From the NCBI GenBank assembly GCA_009746045.1, contig RPFO01000065.1, positions 1,585,424 through 1,649,423 of the forward strand: a stretch of DNA of 64,000 nucleotides. The letters are read 5' to 3'. This document shows positions 54,466-64,000 of this stretch, in pieces. Origin of the DNA: Mesostigma viride (taxonomy: Eukaryota; Streptophyta; Mesostigmatophyceae; Mesostigmatales; Mesostigmataceae). The position numbers and the translations under genes were made by a program. A model generated the notes under the pieces. It ran no database searches, was not told the DNA's origin, and saw only the letters and a program-made list of their open reading frames with translations. How positions within the stretch are numbered: the first letter of the stretch is position 1; every line of letters starts with the position of its first letter.

Positions 54466-54978
54466 TTTTTTTTTTTTTTCGGGGAAATGGGTATATTTTA
54501 TTAGCCAATTATGGACCAAAGAGGTGAGAGGGGAAATGAGTATCAGCGAATCCTAATGAAGGTGGGCACACACACGTGTGGCGGTGACAGGTGAAAGGCT
54601 AATAGGGCGCGTTATTAGACCAGGGAAGCCATTGGACCTGAGTAATGTCGCCATGAGGCATACTGGTGAATACCTGATTACGGCCCAGTAGATCATGAAA
54701 AAGCTGGAGCGGGCTGGGCTTGTCGTTATTGGGCCCTGGGTCCCACACCCTGTGTTGTTCCTGAGCTAACAGCCAGTAGCGGCGCATAGCCGCATTCCAT
54801 AGGTATATAAAGCGCCGGACTACGCCGCCGCGGGTATACTCCTCGCGGACCTTAAAGACTGTCTCGTTGCGTACGGTCCAGATCGCGTATAGCATAGTAG
54901 TGCGTAGCCATATCCATTCTGCTTGGGAAACTGAAAGCTCGGTCCCTGGTGTGCCAGCAATACCGAAAATGATGGTAC
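54466..54978 (-). mobile_element. LINE 3' end with poly(A) tail
   Basis: On the minus strand a frame ending at 54,599 encodes a typical LINE C-terminus (SQAEWIWLRTTMLYAIWTVR, NETVFKV, and an Arg/Trp-rich helix). It is followed by AATAAA (54,502-54,497) and 17 bases later a 14-base poly(A) (54,479-54,466). The upstream end is cut by the gypsy LTR that starts at 54,979, so the gypsy element inserted into this LINE. Confidence 0.75.
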
Positions 54979-55563
54979 TGTTACGTCCCTGCCCAGACAC
55001 ACCTAGCCCGAGCTACGTAGCGAAAGACCCTTCTCGCCGGAATTAGGAATAATTCAAGATAGCCTAAAGTAGGTTGCGCTTCACGACGTGAGTCGTGAGA
55101 TATCTGGCATCACGGCTTGATGCCAAGCTAATTAGTACACACTTATATTGGCTAGCAATACCAATTACAAATGGATAATTGCCCCGGGCTCAATGTGTAG
55201 GCGTATTCGCACTTATCATTCATTAAACCAAGAGGACGAGACTCTCGTCCTCGGACCAATTTAACCTAGGTTGGGTGCGGCGCAGATACACACCAATTTC
55301 CCTAGAACAATCCGAGTCACTCATTCCACGCAGGATCCGGGCCGACATCGACCCTCAACTATAGGATCCACGCCTAGAACAACTGACAGACTCAGAACCG
55401 GCGCGGCGCCACAGCACCGGCCCCTAGAAGGACAACCTAGGACCAAAATAACTAGTCCAATTCACACAATAGCCAAGGTCCGTAAAACCCAAGTCCAATA
55501 GACTAAACGGCCTTAGTAATTTATTTCATTGTTACGTCCGGCCAAAAGGGCAGGGACGTAACA
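54979..55563 (-). mobile_element. 3' LTR of gypsy chromovirus (585 bp)
   Basis: The ends TGTTACGTCCCTGCCC (54,979-54,994) and GGGCAGGGACGTAACA (55,548-55,563) are a perfect 16-bp inverted repeat. In element orientation the first 34 bases also fold on themselves (TGTTACGTCC with GGACGTAACA). It is followed on the plus strand by the complement of the polypurine tract (CTCCTCCCCCCC, 55,564-55,575). The 5' LTR would lie beyond 64,000. Confidence 0.85.
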
Positions 55564-55784
55564 CTCCTCCCCCCCATGGGGGTCGGTAGTCCCTACCGTA
55601 CAAGGTAAATTTGGAAAAACAACGCTACTATAAGAGTACTATGTCCCAACCTCGGTTCACCCACAGGTTAGTAATGCCAGTTCCTCTAGAAGTTGATACA
55701 CAGGCCCAACTCTGACGTAGTAGTAAGACTCCAATGGTGACTGGATCAATCCGCTATCCGTCACGAAAAACTATTCTAACCACT

Positions 55785-56636
55785 TTAGCGTCCGCCGCTA
55801 GTGGCACGTCGCTGCACCAGGACTTCAGTGAGGGCCCTACGCCCCGCGTGGGTCATCTGTGAAATCATCATCCCAGGGTGCGAACACAGGTCAATCTCAA
55901 AAGCCACCTGGTAGGGGGACACCTTCTGCCGACCCAGCCGGGACAGCTCCAGCCACGACCCTCGGGGCCACAAAGACAGGAACCCAGCGAGGTACTGGGG
56001 ATGGGTGAACATGAGCGTCAACGCCGACCGATCCACCACCCCACACCGGTGCTCGCGAACAAAGGCCACCCCCATCAGGAAAACCTCCATACGCACGTGA
56101 TCATCGTTGATCGACACCGACCGGGCCCCTACAATATCGGGCGCCACCAGATTAAGAAAGGCACTCCCCTCCGCTGGAGCCACCTTGGGAGGCGTCACCA
56201 CGTGCTTCACCCCATCGACCTGATAGCGCCAATCCCACCAGTCCTCGGACCCGAATCGCACAACATGCCCCACCGCGGCGGGGAAACGAGGGTCGTCGGG
56301 TTGCGGCAGGGGCAGAGGAACCTGGGGCAGAAAGGTGATCTCTACCTGTTCCCAGTAAGCCCCGCGATCCACAGCGAACCAAGGACCCGCGCGAAACACC
56401 AGGGGAGCAGGTAAGTGCGTACCCGGGGGAACCTGAAAAGCCGGAGGCCCCTCGAATGTCACACAAAGCTTCTCCGTGCGCGGTCCTGGCCCACCATGTC
56501 GCACCACTCTGCCCGGTACCGGCCGTATGAAGTCTCCCAATGACCACTCCTCGTGAGATGACCCAGGAGCTCTGGAGGCCGCATCATAGCCCACTGAAGT
56601 GGCAGCAGAATGATCACCTTGACGACCGTGCTGCAT
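55785..56636 (-). CDS. Gypsy element 3' ORF of unknown function (283 aa)
   Basis: It starts at the ATG at 56,636, overlapping the end of the previous ORF by 23 bases in another frame, and ends 209 bases before the polypurine tract. The sequence is not low complexity: SLGDFIRPVPGRVVRHGGPG, LVFRAGPWFAVDRGAYWEQV, an acidic-aromatic FGSEDWWDWRYQVDGV, FLMGVAFVREHRCGVVDRSA and SWLELSRLGRQKVSPYQVAF. There is no signal peptide or transmembrane helix, so it is not an envelope-like protein. It occupies the position where some gypsy elements carry extra genes. No family recognised. The intact frame beside a frameshifted pol suggests either constraint or fewer homopolymers. Confidence 0.65.
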   Translation of the reverse strand: MQHGRQGDHSAATSVGYDAASRAPGSSHEEWSLGDFIRPVPGRVVRHGGPGPRTEKLCVTFEGPPAFQVPPGTHLPAPLVFRAGPWFAVDRGAYWEQVEITFLPQVPLPLPQPDDPRFPAAVGHVVRFGSEDWWDWRYQVDGVKHVVTPPKVAPAEGSAFLNLVAPDIVGARSVSINDDHVRMEVFLMGVAFVREHRCGVVDRSALTLMFTHPQYLAGFLSLWPRGSWLELSRLGRQKVSPYQVAFEIDLCSHPGMMISQMTHAGRRALTEVLVQRRATSGGR

Positions 56637-58479
56637 GGACCATCAGACGCTGTATCAGGTCCTGTCCGGATTGTACCGCAGCTACGAGCGCTTCCAAGCG
56701 CATCACGGGCTCCGCTGGTACCAGAATGTCCGTACCGCTGGGGCCCTCCGCAGCCCGAGGTCGCGTCTCTGCCATGGTGGGTAGGCGCGGATCCTCCGCG
56801 GAAGGGTGCGAGTGTCGACCCGACGAAGTGGGACGGAGGTGTCCCTCCGCCGGACGTGGCATGGATGAGCCGGCTGGTGCAGGCCGGGGACGTGGATCCA
56901 GGGAGACCAAGAAGGTAGGCTCCGGTGGTTCCAAGGAGACAAGGAAGGTAGGCTCCTCCTGACCCGCATCCGTCGGAGGATCAAAGGGGGCCACAACCGG
57001 GGGCTCGCCCCCGGCCGGCTGTTCTGTCCTAACCGGAGCAGCTCCCGTCGTGTCCGACCGCGGTCGCCGAGCCTCTCGCTCCAGTTCCACCGCCGACCCC
57101 CACGTGCGCTCCCAGTGCCGATCCGCCGGGCGACGAGGTGGTGGTGACGCTCGGCGAGCAGGGCGTACCTCCGTTCCCGAGTCCGAACGGGAACGCGAGC
57201 GCGATGACGGTGAGGGCGAGCGCCGACGTGCAGGCCGGTCTGGAGCACGCCGAGAGTCTGGTTGACTGCCTCCGCCCCAACCCGTGGACCGCGGGCGAGA
57301 CCCTCGCCCAGAGGGGCGCCCCCAGCCCATTGCCGGCGGTGGCGCCTCGAAACGCGTCACAGGACGATGTCCTGCGCCGCCCTCCAAGGAGCCCCCAGAA
57401 GGTGGATCCCTTGAAGGGGGACGAGGAAGAGGACGGGGAGGGTAGTCATCAGAGTCGGAGTCGTCACCCTCGCTCCCATCATCCTGGTCCTCGTCGTCCA
57501 TCGCCACGATGCGATCCAGAGCCTGCCGTAACGAGTACTGGCCCGCGCGCATACACTTCTCGCCCCGCACCGCCCCTTCCAACGGGAGGTATCGAGGAAA
57601 GTAGTTCTCCAGATGCTTCCGCACCTCGGGCGGAATCAGGAGGAGCAACAGCCGTGGAAATACCAGACCTGCATCCAGCGTGTTCACGCACGCATGACAC
57701 AGGCACTCCCGCTCATGGGTTTCCCAGTCGATACCGACCACCACGCCGTCGCGCTCGGCAGTGCGGGTCTCGATCTTGAACCCCACATTCCTGCGCACGA
57801 ACCGTCGAAAATCCTCCAGCTTAGCGGGGCCGACATGCGCCAAAATGGAATCAGCGCGGGCATCCGACGGCATCTGGTTCCGGCGCCGACGACGCCGCTC
57901 CATCAAGTCACCCTCCCGACCATAGTCGCGCACGAACATTCGGGGGTTAAAGGTCTCCTCATTCAGCTCCTTCACTAGCTGCAGCGCGCGCGCGTCCGGG
58001 GCTCCGGGTCTGGACGACGTCTCGTGCCGACCACCCCCTCCCGAGCCCCCGGCCCTTGAAGCACCCCTTCGGACTGCAGGCTCTCCGCGAGCTGTCTGCA
58101 TCCTGTCAACCTGTTCTGGTAGAGGGACCTCCGGGTAATCTGTCGTATCCATATCCACCAGATCTTCCTCACTCGACTCCCCGTCTACTACCCGGATTCC
58201 CGCCTCTACAGCCTCCGCGGCGCTGGCAGAAGTCTGGCCTCTGGGAAGCGCCTCCGCGGCGTCTCCCTGCACGGCCCACACACCAAAAGCCAAGGCGTTA
58301 GTTGGCGTGTACCTAGTACCCGGCGCACACCTCACTCTCACCCTACACCGTACACCGTTATACCGCCTATTAATGCAACTGGTGTTCTTGTATGCTTCCA
58401 ATAAGCGGGCGCAACCCGCTAACTCAGTAGGGGTGCGCCAGGAGTCCTCCGACTCATGCTGCGCGAATCGCCATCGCAC
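56614..58479 (-). CDS. Chromodomain end fused to ~590-residue extension (gypsy ORF3)
   Basis: The open frame begins inside a chromodomain: VRWRFAQHESEDSW, then TELAGCARLLEAYK, the last strand and C-terminal helix. The first half of that domain lies upstream (VAAIVGHRDVKRGRG, about 58,545-58,500) in another frame, separated by a C-run at 58,498-58,505. The extension contains a basic ERRRRRRNQMPSDARADSIL, a structured block of about 120 residues (VGPAKLEDFRRFVRRNVGFK, RECLCHACVNTLDAG, PPEVRKHLENYFPRYLPL), an acidic run (MDDEDQDDGSEGDDSDSDD) and a long Pro/Arg/Ser-rich tail with two EPTFLVSL repeats. I recognise no family for the extension. It ends overlapping the 283-residue ORF. The likely reading is a pol C-terminal domain or a separate ORF3. 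Confidence 0.7.
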   Translation of the reverse strand: MRWRFAQHESEDSWRTPTELAGCARLLEAYKNTSCINRRYNGVRCRVRVRCAPGTRYTPTNALAFGVWAVQGDAAEALPRGQTSASAAEAVEAGIRVVDGESSEEDLVDMDTTDYPEVPLPEQVDRMQTARGEPAVRRGASRAGGSGGGGRHETSSRPGAPDARALQLVKELNEETFNPRMFVRDYGREGDLMERRRRRRNQMPSDARADSILAHVGPAKLEDFRRFVRRNVGFKIETRTAERDGVVVGIDWETHERECLCHACVNTLDAGLVFPRLLLLLIPPEVRKHLENYFPRYLPLEGAVRGEKCMRAGQYSLRQALDRIVAMDDEDQDDGSEGDDSDSDDYPPRPLPRPPSRDPPSGGSLEGGAGHRPVTRFEAPPPAMGWGRPSGRGSRPRSTGWGGGSQPDSRRAPDRPARRRSPSPSSRSRSRSDSGTEVRPARRASPPPRRPADRHWERTWGSAVELEREARRPRSDTTGAAPVRTEQPAGGEPPVVAPFDPPTDAGQEEPTFLVSLEPPEPTFLVSLDPRPRPAPAGSSMPRPAEGHLRPTSSGRHSHPSAEDPRLPTMAETRPRAAEGPSGTDILVPAEPVMRLEALVAAVQSGQDLIQRLMVHAARSSR

Positions 58480-58877
58480 GCGGTACTGTCGCTGGGTCCC
58501 CGCCCTCGCTTGACATCTCGGTGTCCCACGATCGCAGCCACCTCATCCTCCTGTTCCCCTGTGTCTGGATTGAACTCCAACGGGGCCGGGGATTGACCCT
58601 ACCCTGAATGGTGTTCTGGTGGTACAACTTGAGCTGGTCACGATGGAAACGGTTGGATTGTGAGGTTCCATGACACCGGGACGTCCACCTGGAACATGAC
58701 GTCGTCAAACTTGGAGAGCACCTTGTAGGCCCAGGAACATGGGACGAAGCTTAGTCTTCAGCTCCTTCCACCTTGTGTGAGAATCGTCCGATCTGTGGGC
58801 CCTCCACCAGGACCCAATCGCCCACCTCAATGGACTCGCCCGGTTATCCCGGCCGGCTGTTCCTCTCCAGATACCGT

Positions 58878-59862
58878 TCAGGGTTCGGCGGCGCGGTAAC
58901 CCTGGACGGCACTGTTATGAGCCTGGTGCATCCGCTGCAGCAAGCGATCAACCCCCTGGCGTGTGTCCAGCTTGACCTGACCCTCTCCCCGTTCAGGGCT
59001 CATAAGCAGGTCGGGAGGCGTGAGAGGGTGCCTGCCAGAGTTGAGGAAAAAGGGGGTAAATCCGTGGGCGGCCTGGGGAGCATTGTTCAGGGAGAACTCC
59101 ACCAAGCCCAGAAGTTCCTCCAATTGCTGCCACCGCGTCGTGTAGTGTCGCATGGTCTCTTGCACTGTACGGTTCAGCCGCTCCACCAGATGGGACGACG
59201 AACTGTGGTAGGCCGTACCCAGCGACACCTTGGTGCCCAACCGCTCGAAGAACTCCTGCCAGAATTTGGCCGTGAAGAGCTTGTCGCGATCAGAGATGAA
59301 CTGTCGGCTGAGCCCATGGAATTGGAACACGTGCGTCAGGTATATCTTGGCGCACTCCTCCGCAGTGAGGTCGGCCGGACACGGGGCCAAGTGACACATG
59401 CGCGTCAGGCGGTCCACGAACACCAGGACCATGCTGTTGCCGCTCTTCGTCTTCTTGAACGGGCCGATGAAGTCCATCATGATAGAGTCCCAAGGACCCA
59501 TCGGATCAGGTAACGTCTTGGGGACGGCTTGCGAGCCCGTGTTCCTGGACTTCATGATCTGGCACGAGGGGCACTGGCGCACATATGTCTCAATATACTC
59601 CTTCATCCCTGGCCAGTAGAAATGTTTGCGGGCCCGAGGATAAAGACGGTGGCTTCCTTGATGTCCGCCTAGAAACGAATCGTGGATCGTGCAGCAAGGC
59701 GGCCCTACAAAGCTCCGGGACATACAGCCGCCATTCCTCCGGCTGGACACTCACGAACAGGCGTCCCTCCTGGAACTTGCAAGGGTAGGCACCCATCTGC
59801 TGGGGATGCGCCCGGATGGCTTCAAGCGCCGCTTCCTCCGTGACCGTGAAACGACTGATCAT
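58878..59862 (-). pseudogene. Gypsy integrase (frameshifted start)
   Basis: The frame 59,862-59,590 holds the segment before and at the start of the zinc domain (LYVPELCRAALLHD). The frame 59,750-58,878 holds the rest: IHDSFLGGHQGSHRLYP, CPSCQIMKSRNTGSQ, the catalytic Asp in MMDFIGPF, the catalytic Asp in FISDRDKLF and Glu in HLVERLNR with 35 residues between. A C-terminal stretch ends at YRAAEP. It stops early at 58,878, and the remaining C-terminal domain (RFHRDQLKLYHQN) is found in another frame near 58,610-58,650. Confidence 0.88.
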
Positions 59863-59989
59863 CGTCTCCAGTTCCGACGTGACTGTGAACGCGTCCGCGG
59901 CCGGGTCTGTCTCCGCACTCGCCTGGTTGACGAATTCGGGAAGACTGTGGGCGGGCCGATCGGCTGAAGCTGAAAAATTCCCTGGGGCG

Positions 59990-60842
59990 GCACCACATGG
60001 CTAAGAGGGCATGCGCATATGCGATCCCTCCCCCTCCCCGGGGGCGTCCACGTCCTCTGTGGGCACTCGTCTCCTCCAAGAGAGGTGACAAGTCATCACT
60101 GGTGGTGTGTCCCAGATGAAACAGGTGGCGGGGCCCGGGGAGACCGTGGCTCCGCGCCGTAGGCGGTCCCCGGGGCGGCCACTGGTACGCAAGTGGTATG
60201 AAGCACATCCATGTCCTCGTAGACCAATAGTCCGCCGTCGCGAGAGGGCGTCTGGCACCACGTTGTCCGCGCCCTTGACGTATTGGATCTTGAATGGCGC
60301 AAACTGTGACAAGTACTCCATCCACCGCGCTTGACGGGGCGTCAGGTTGGGCTGCACCAGAAGGTGGGTGAGCGGCCGCGTGGTCGGTGTGGATCACCAG
60401 GCGGTGGGGTCGAGATCCCCTGCTCACTAATGGCCCCGAAAACTGGGCCCCAGAAGATGGTGACGCCACGTGTGGCAGCTGGTAGACTACTGCCAGAAGC
60501 TCCTGCTGATGCACTGGGTAATTCCGCTCCGCCGGAATCATTGTGCGTGAGATATACTCGATGGGCTGAAGACCCTTGCCTTGGTCCTGCAGGAGGACCC
60601 CCCGATGGCCACCTTGCTGGCATCCGTAGCCACAACGAAAGGAAGGGCCGGGTCCGGCAGGATAAGGACTGGTGCTGTGGTGAGGTGCGCTTAAGCGCCT
60701 CAAACGCCTGTTGGCACTGCTCAGCCCAGAGGAACGGGGTACCCTTCTTGAGAAGAGCGTTGATCGGGGCGGCGATGGTGGCAAACCGGGATGAACCGTC
60801 GGTAGTAAGAAGCCAATCCCAGGAAGCTGCGCACCCCTTCAC
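59990..60842 (-). pseudogene. Gypsy RNase H region, several frameshifts
   Basis: Pieces in three frames: the connection domain (GVRSFLGLASYYRRFIP, about 60,840-60,790; INALLKKGTPFLWAEQCQQ, about 60,765-60,700), the RNase H core (GVLLQDQGKGLQPIEYISRT, then NYPVHQQELLAVVYQL, about 60,600-60,480) and its end (LTPRQARWMEYLSQF, then KGADNVVPDALSRR, about 60,350-60,230). All parts are in the correct order with short missing or extra bases, so decay or sequencing indels are recent. Confidence 0.8.
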
Positions 60843-62374
60843 GTCCGTAGGGACAGGCCATTGCTGGACGGACTCGATCTTCTCCGGGTCGGTCGCGATG
60901 CCGTCGCGGACAGGGTATGGCCCAGAAACGGCACGCAGCGGCCGGCGCGCACCTTGGCTTTCCGCGCCGAAAGGTGCTCATCCTCCATGATCTGCAGCAC
61001 GGCGTCCACATCCTCTAGGTGCTCCTCGAACGTCTTGGAGTACACCAGGATGTCGTCCAGATACGCCAGCGCGCACGTGCGCTTGTAGGTCCAGGGCGGG
61101 CGTGCCCCCTTCTGCGGGTCCGCCAGGTCCTGGGAGACCTGCGGCAAGTGGGCTGTACCCATCACCGGACGGAGGATATCATTCATCAGCATCTGGAAGG
61201 ACGCCGGCGAATTGCACAGCCCCATTGCCGCCACCCGAAACTGATAGTGACCGAAGGGCGTAGCGAACGCGGTCTTGTGGCAGTCTTCTGGCGCGATGCG
61301 CAGCTGCCAAAACCCGTCCGCACAGTCGATGACGGTGAAACACGTGGCCCCCTGGACACGGTTGAAGATGTCGTCGATCCGCGGTAGAGGATACCGGGAC
61401 TTGACGGTGATGGCGTTCAGCTTCCGGTAATCCGTCACCAGACGCCACTTGCCTCCTGGCTTGGGAACGAGCAGCACGCCCGCTGAGAAGGGGCTGTTGC
61501 TGGGTTCAATGAGCCCAGCGTCAAGCAGTGAAATGAGGATCTTCTTGAGCTCCACCAGCTCGACTGGGCCCATGCGTACATGGGAGACACAGTAGGCCCG
61601 GAACCCTCCTGGAGCTGGACACGTGCAACACCGATCGATTGGGAGGGAACTGGGGGTGCGATCCGCAAAAAGGGTAGTGCGCTTCTCCAGGACGGCATTG
61701 AACCGCGCCAGCTCATCCGGTGTGAATCCGGCACCAATCTCGTTAAGCAGAGCCTGAGTGCTATCCAGGTCTATGCGATACATCGCGTACTCCTTGCCCT
61801 TCCGAAGCTGGCGCGCCAGCGTCTTGCTACTCATCAGGATCTGGGACGCTGGTCGAGGCCCGTCCGCCGAGCGCTCGTGTGTAATGTTATGGACCTCCGC
61901 GGCCTGTGCCCTATACTCGCTGTCAGGGCACCAGAATGAACCATCCGGAAACCAAACTACCCGCCGGCGCACACTGATGTCCACATCCTGCTTGTCCAGC
62001 CAGTCCACCAATGATGATGTCGGCAGCGCCCAGCGGCGCAATAGTCGCCACCAGGTCACCGGCGTGCCCTGCAGCAGCACACCCTTGATGTCTGCTAGGC
62101 CCGGCGATTGGTGTCGCCGACCGTCTGAGTAGGTGACATAGACTGCCGTGGTGTGAGGCCGGGGTACCAGGCCCAGCCGACGCACCAGGGCCTCGTTGAT
62201 GAAGGACGTGGAGGCGCCGGTGTCGACCAGGAACTTCACGTCCATGATCGTTTTCTCCTTCAAATACGGATCAAGGACGGTGGGAGGGACCACAACCCCC
62301 GCTGAAAAGAAACAGATGCCGCGAATCTCCTGAGATGCACGCGCCGCCGGTTGGGAGGGCGCGTCTGCGGCCAC
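60839..62374 (-). pseudogene. Gypsy protease and reverse transcriptase
   Basis: A 511-residue open frame. Protease: FLVDTGASTSFINEALVRRL (near residue 48) with the flap-like YVTYSDGRRHQSPG. The second conserved protease motif near residue 120 is out of frame, and the frame recovers at WLDKQDVDISVRRR. Reverse transcriptase: LLVPKPGGKWRLVTDYRKLN, TCFTVIDCADGFWQLRI, MGLCNSPASFQMLMNDIL and the catalytic CALAYLDDILVYSK. Between NDILRPVM and AYLDD there are about 30 more residues than in typical gypsy enzymes. The frame is lost after CVPFLGHTL, before the connection domain. Confidence 0.88.
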
Positions 62375-62391
62375 GTTGTTAACATCTACCT

Positions 62392-63749
62392 CTACTCTAG
62401 TTGACTCCGCGTCGGGCTACCATCTGATTTTTCTATCCTATCCCCTACCCCGGGACCCAAGCCCATGGGCAGGGCTACTACTCCCGAGGAGCGGTGGGAC
62501 GGGAGGCCGCCTCGCCCGACCACCCGCCCTCTTCCCCCCCTCCTCCTCTTCGTCAGCCCCCTCCTCATCGTCATACTCGTAGCCAGCCACTGCCTGCGTT
62601 TGGCCGGAAGAGGAGGACTGTCGCCGCGCCTCAATCTCGTTGACCGCGCGCAACACACCCTTGGTAGAGTTGGTCGCGGGTGGTCGCGGCTGCTGGTACT
62701 GCGTCGGGACCTGTCTGGCGTGCTGCAGGCGAGCCGCACGCTCACCCGCGTTGCGGGGTCGGTCCCGAGGGCCGGAGGGTCGGGGCGGCTGCCGAAGGCC
62801 GGGCCGGAGAAACGAACGCTGGGTGTCCCTTCTCCTGCCCCGCGACCGGCGTTCTTGCCCCGGAGCTTGGGGCAGTCGCGCTTGAGGTGCCCCACCTCAC
62901 TGCACATGAAGCAGCGCGCCTTGCTAGCATCGATCGCGTTGACGCCAAGGTCAGTGTAGCCATCATCAGGGTCGTCGGGGTACTCCTCCTCCTCCTCGCC
63001 GATGAGCTCCGTAGAGTACATCTGGTTCACCCGTCGCGGACCTGCAGTGGCTGACCTGAAGAAACGGCGCACCGAGGGTGCGCGCCCGCGAGCCACCACG
63101 TCGGCCACCTGCAGAAGGTATCTCTGGATATTCAGGATGTCCCACTCCTTCCAGGGGACCTCAGCGTAGTGTTTGAATACCTCATCCTGCAGCTCGGGGC
63201 TGAGCGCCTCGATGAATCTGATCTTGTACTCGTACCAGGTCATGTCGGTTAGATAAGCGGCGCTGGACTCAAACTTGGACAGAAACTCGCGATATGGGGT
63301 GGTCCCCTGGCGTAGCTTGCCGAAAGCGATCCGCTCGTGGAGCTCCGCGTCTGGGGGTATCAGCTTGCGGCGCACCCGGTCCATCAGCTCCTCCACGGTT
63401 GTGGGTATGACTGGGATGCGATGCTCTCACAGTTCAGGATGCTCACCACCGAGGGGTCCATGCAGGTGTTAACCACATGCGGGATCAAATCACAGGTGGC
63501 CAGTTCCCAGCTGTTGTGATTGCACCAAACGGTATACTGCTGTTGCCACATGCGTCCCCATTCGTCGACCTCTCGCGGTTTCATATCCGCGTGCAGCTTG
63601 GGTACATTCTTGAAGGTAGGCATCGGTGGGGCCTTTACCGTGTTAAGCTTAGGCCCACCGACCTCCCTGTAGGAGATGGAGCCGAATGCTGGAGGCTGCG
63701 ACCGCGGGAGAGATCCGGATCTGTCCGGTGTGCCGTGTGTCCGGCGCAC
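62392..63749 (-). pseudogene. gag: Gypsy Gag with CCHC zinc knuckle (one frameshift)
   Basis: The first frame (63,749-63,384) contains PMPTFKNVPKLHADMKPREV and ILNCESIASQSYP, then runs into a stop. The protein continues in another frame from 63,396 with VEELMDRVRRKLIPPDAELH, a Tyr-Arg-Glu-Phe motif, an acidic linker and a perfect knuckle CFMCSEVGHLKRDC (about 62,925-62,884). It ends in a basic tail at 62,392. The relic at 11,425-12,233 matches it throughout and reads across the junction, so this is a one-base shift. The N-terminal start is unclear, since the frame opens at a GTG and continues upstream. The region 63,750-64,000 has no further recognised domain. Confidence 0.85.
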
Positions 63750-64000
63750 CTGTACCGACGAGGGGTGTTCGTACCCGGGTCATCCAGTGCCACCCTGCCT
63801 GAAACTGAGGTTGCCAGCAGGCGCAGGCGAGGGGACCGCGCTTCGGTCAAGCACCCGTGGACGCTGCGGTTGAGGTGCCAGGCGCTGGGCTGGCGTGTGA
63901 GTCTCCTCGTCGCGGGTGGTGACACTGCTCCGGGTCTCCTCTGGGCTGGTCCGTGGTCTATGAGTACCAACGGGCGGGCCCTGCGTGACAGATCCCTCGT

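Larger units (their letters stand above)
54979..64000 (-). mobile_element. Ty3/gypsy chromovirus, 3' LTR to Gag, runs off the window
   Basis: Minus-strand order from the window end: Gag (63,749-62,392), protease-reverse transcriptase (62,374-60,839), RNase H (about 60,842-59,990), integrase (59,862-58,878), chromodomain (about 58,545-58,385), a C-terminal extension (to 56,614), an overlapping ORF (56,636-55,785), polypurine tract and LTR. The gag and pol frames are broken by several one-base shifts, mostly in G/C runs; the two 3' ORFs are open. Confidence 0.85.

Noticed and set aside
54979-55563. A stand-alone TIR transposon with 16-bp inverted ends
   Set aside because: It is flanked by a polypurine tract and a gypsy coding region in the right orientation, so it is an LTR; no transposase or partner supports a DNA element.
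56614-58479. Envelope-like glycoprotein in the gypsy element
   Set aside because: No signal peptide, transmembrane segment or cleavage motif; composition is charged and Pro/Arg-rich.

Overview
The window is nuclear DNA of a eukaryote, most likely a green alga or another repeat-rich protist. The evidence is one multi-exon host gene with GT-AG introns, Ty1/copia and Ty3/gypsy retrotransposons, LINE fragments, TIR DNA transposons, and long micro- and minisatellites. I cannot name the species. There are no rRNA genes, no operons and no CRISPR. Only one clear housekeeping gene is present: a four-exon DeSI/PPPDE-type isopeptidase gene at 46,517-50,607 (minus). Almost everything else is mobile or repetitive.

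Layout. 1-2,940: hexanucleotide arrays. 3,551-4,163: a perfect 296-bp inverted repeat leading into a broken DUF7869-like segment. 5,027-6,779 (plus): an unrecognised long coding region with a Gly/Ala/Arg repeat, followed by a Glu-rich purine tract. 7,421-8,115: a ~170-bp tandem repeat. 8,114-9,560 (minus): a copia relic. 10,120-12,233 (plus): a gypsy relic with integrase-chromodomain placed before Gag. 12,700-14,480: gypsy LTR pieces. 14,959-15,740: CCCA/CCAA array. 15,970-16,539 (minus): a broken, perhaps BAH-like, coding segment. 19,064-28,977: a piggyBac-like non-autonomous TTAA element, split by a 5'-truncated LINE (19,227-19,932) and by a complete 7.47-kb copia element (20,048-27,521, minus). 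The uninterrupted sister copy of the host element is at 33,317-35,015. 31,440-44,602 (plus): a LINE ORF1-type gene, itself split by a 3.4-kb composite insert and by an 8.275-kb TIR transposon (35,802-44,076). 44,600-46,160: LINE-tail and palindromic repeats. 52,100-52,790: CA-rich array. 54,466-54,978: a LINE 3' end. 54,979 to the window end: a >9-kb gypsy chromovirus (minus) whose 5' LTR lies outside.

Three points stand out. The 8.275-kb element has matched TIRs, a 3-bp TTA duplication and inverted subterminal 8-mer arrays, and it carries a DUF7869 gene. This makes DUF7869 a candidate transposase. The intact copia element has the order integrase-protease-reverse transcriptase-RNase H instead of protease first, and an unrelated relic at 8-9.6 kb shows the same integrase-to-protease order. 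The gypsy element runs past its chromodomain into a ~600-residue extension and an overlapping further ORF of unknown role. Many frameshifts in the window fall in G or C homopolymers, so some broken genes may be assembly errors rather than decay.
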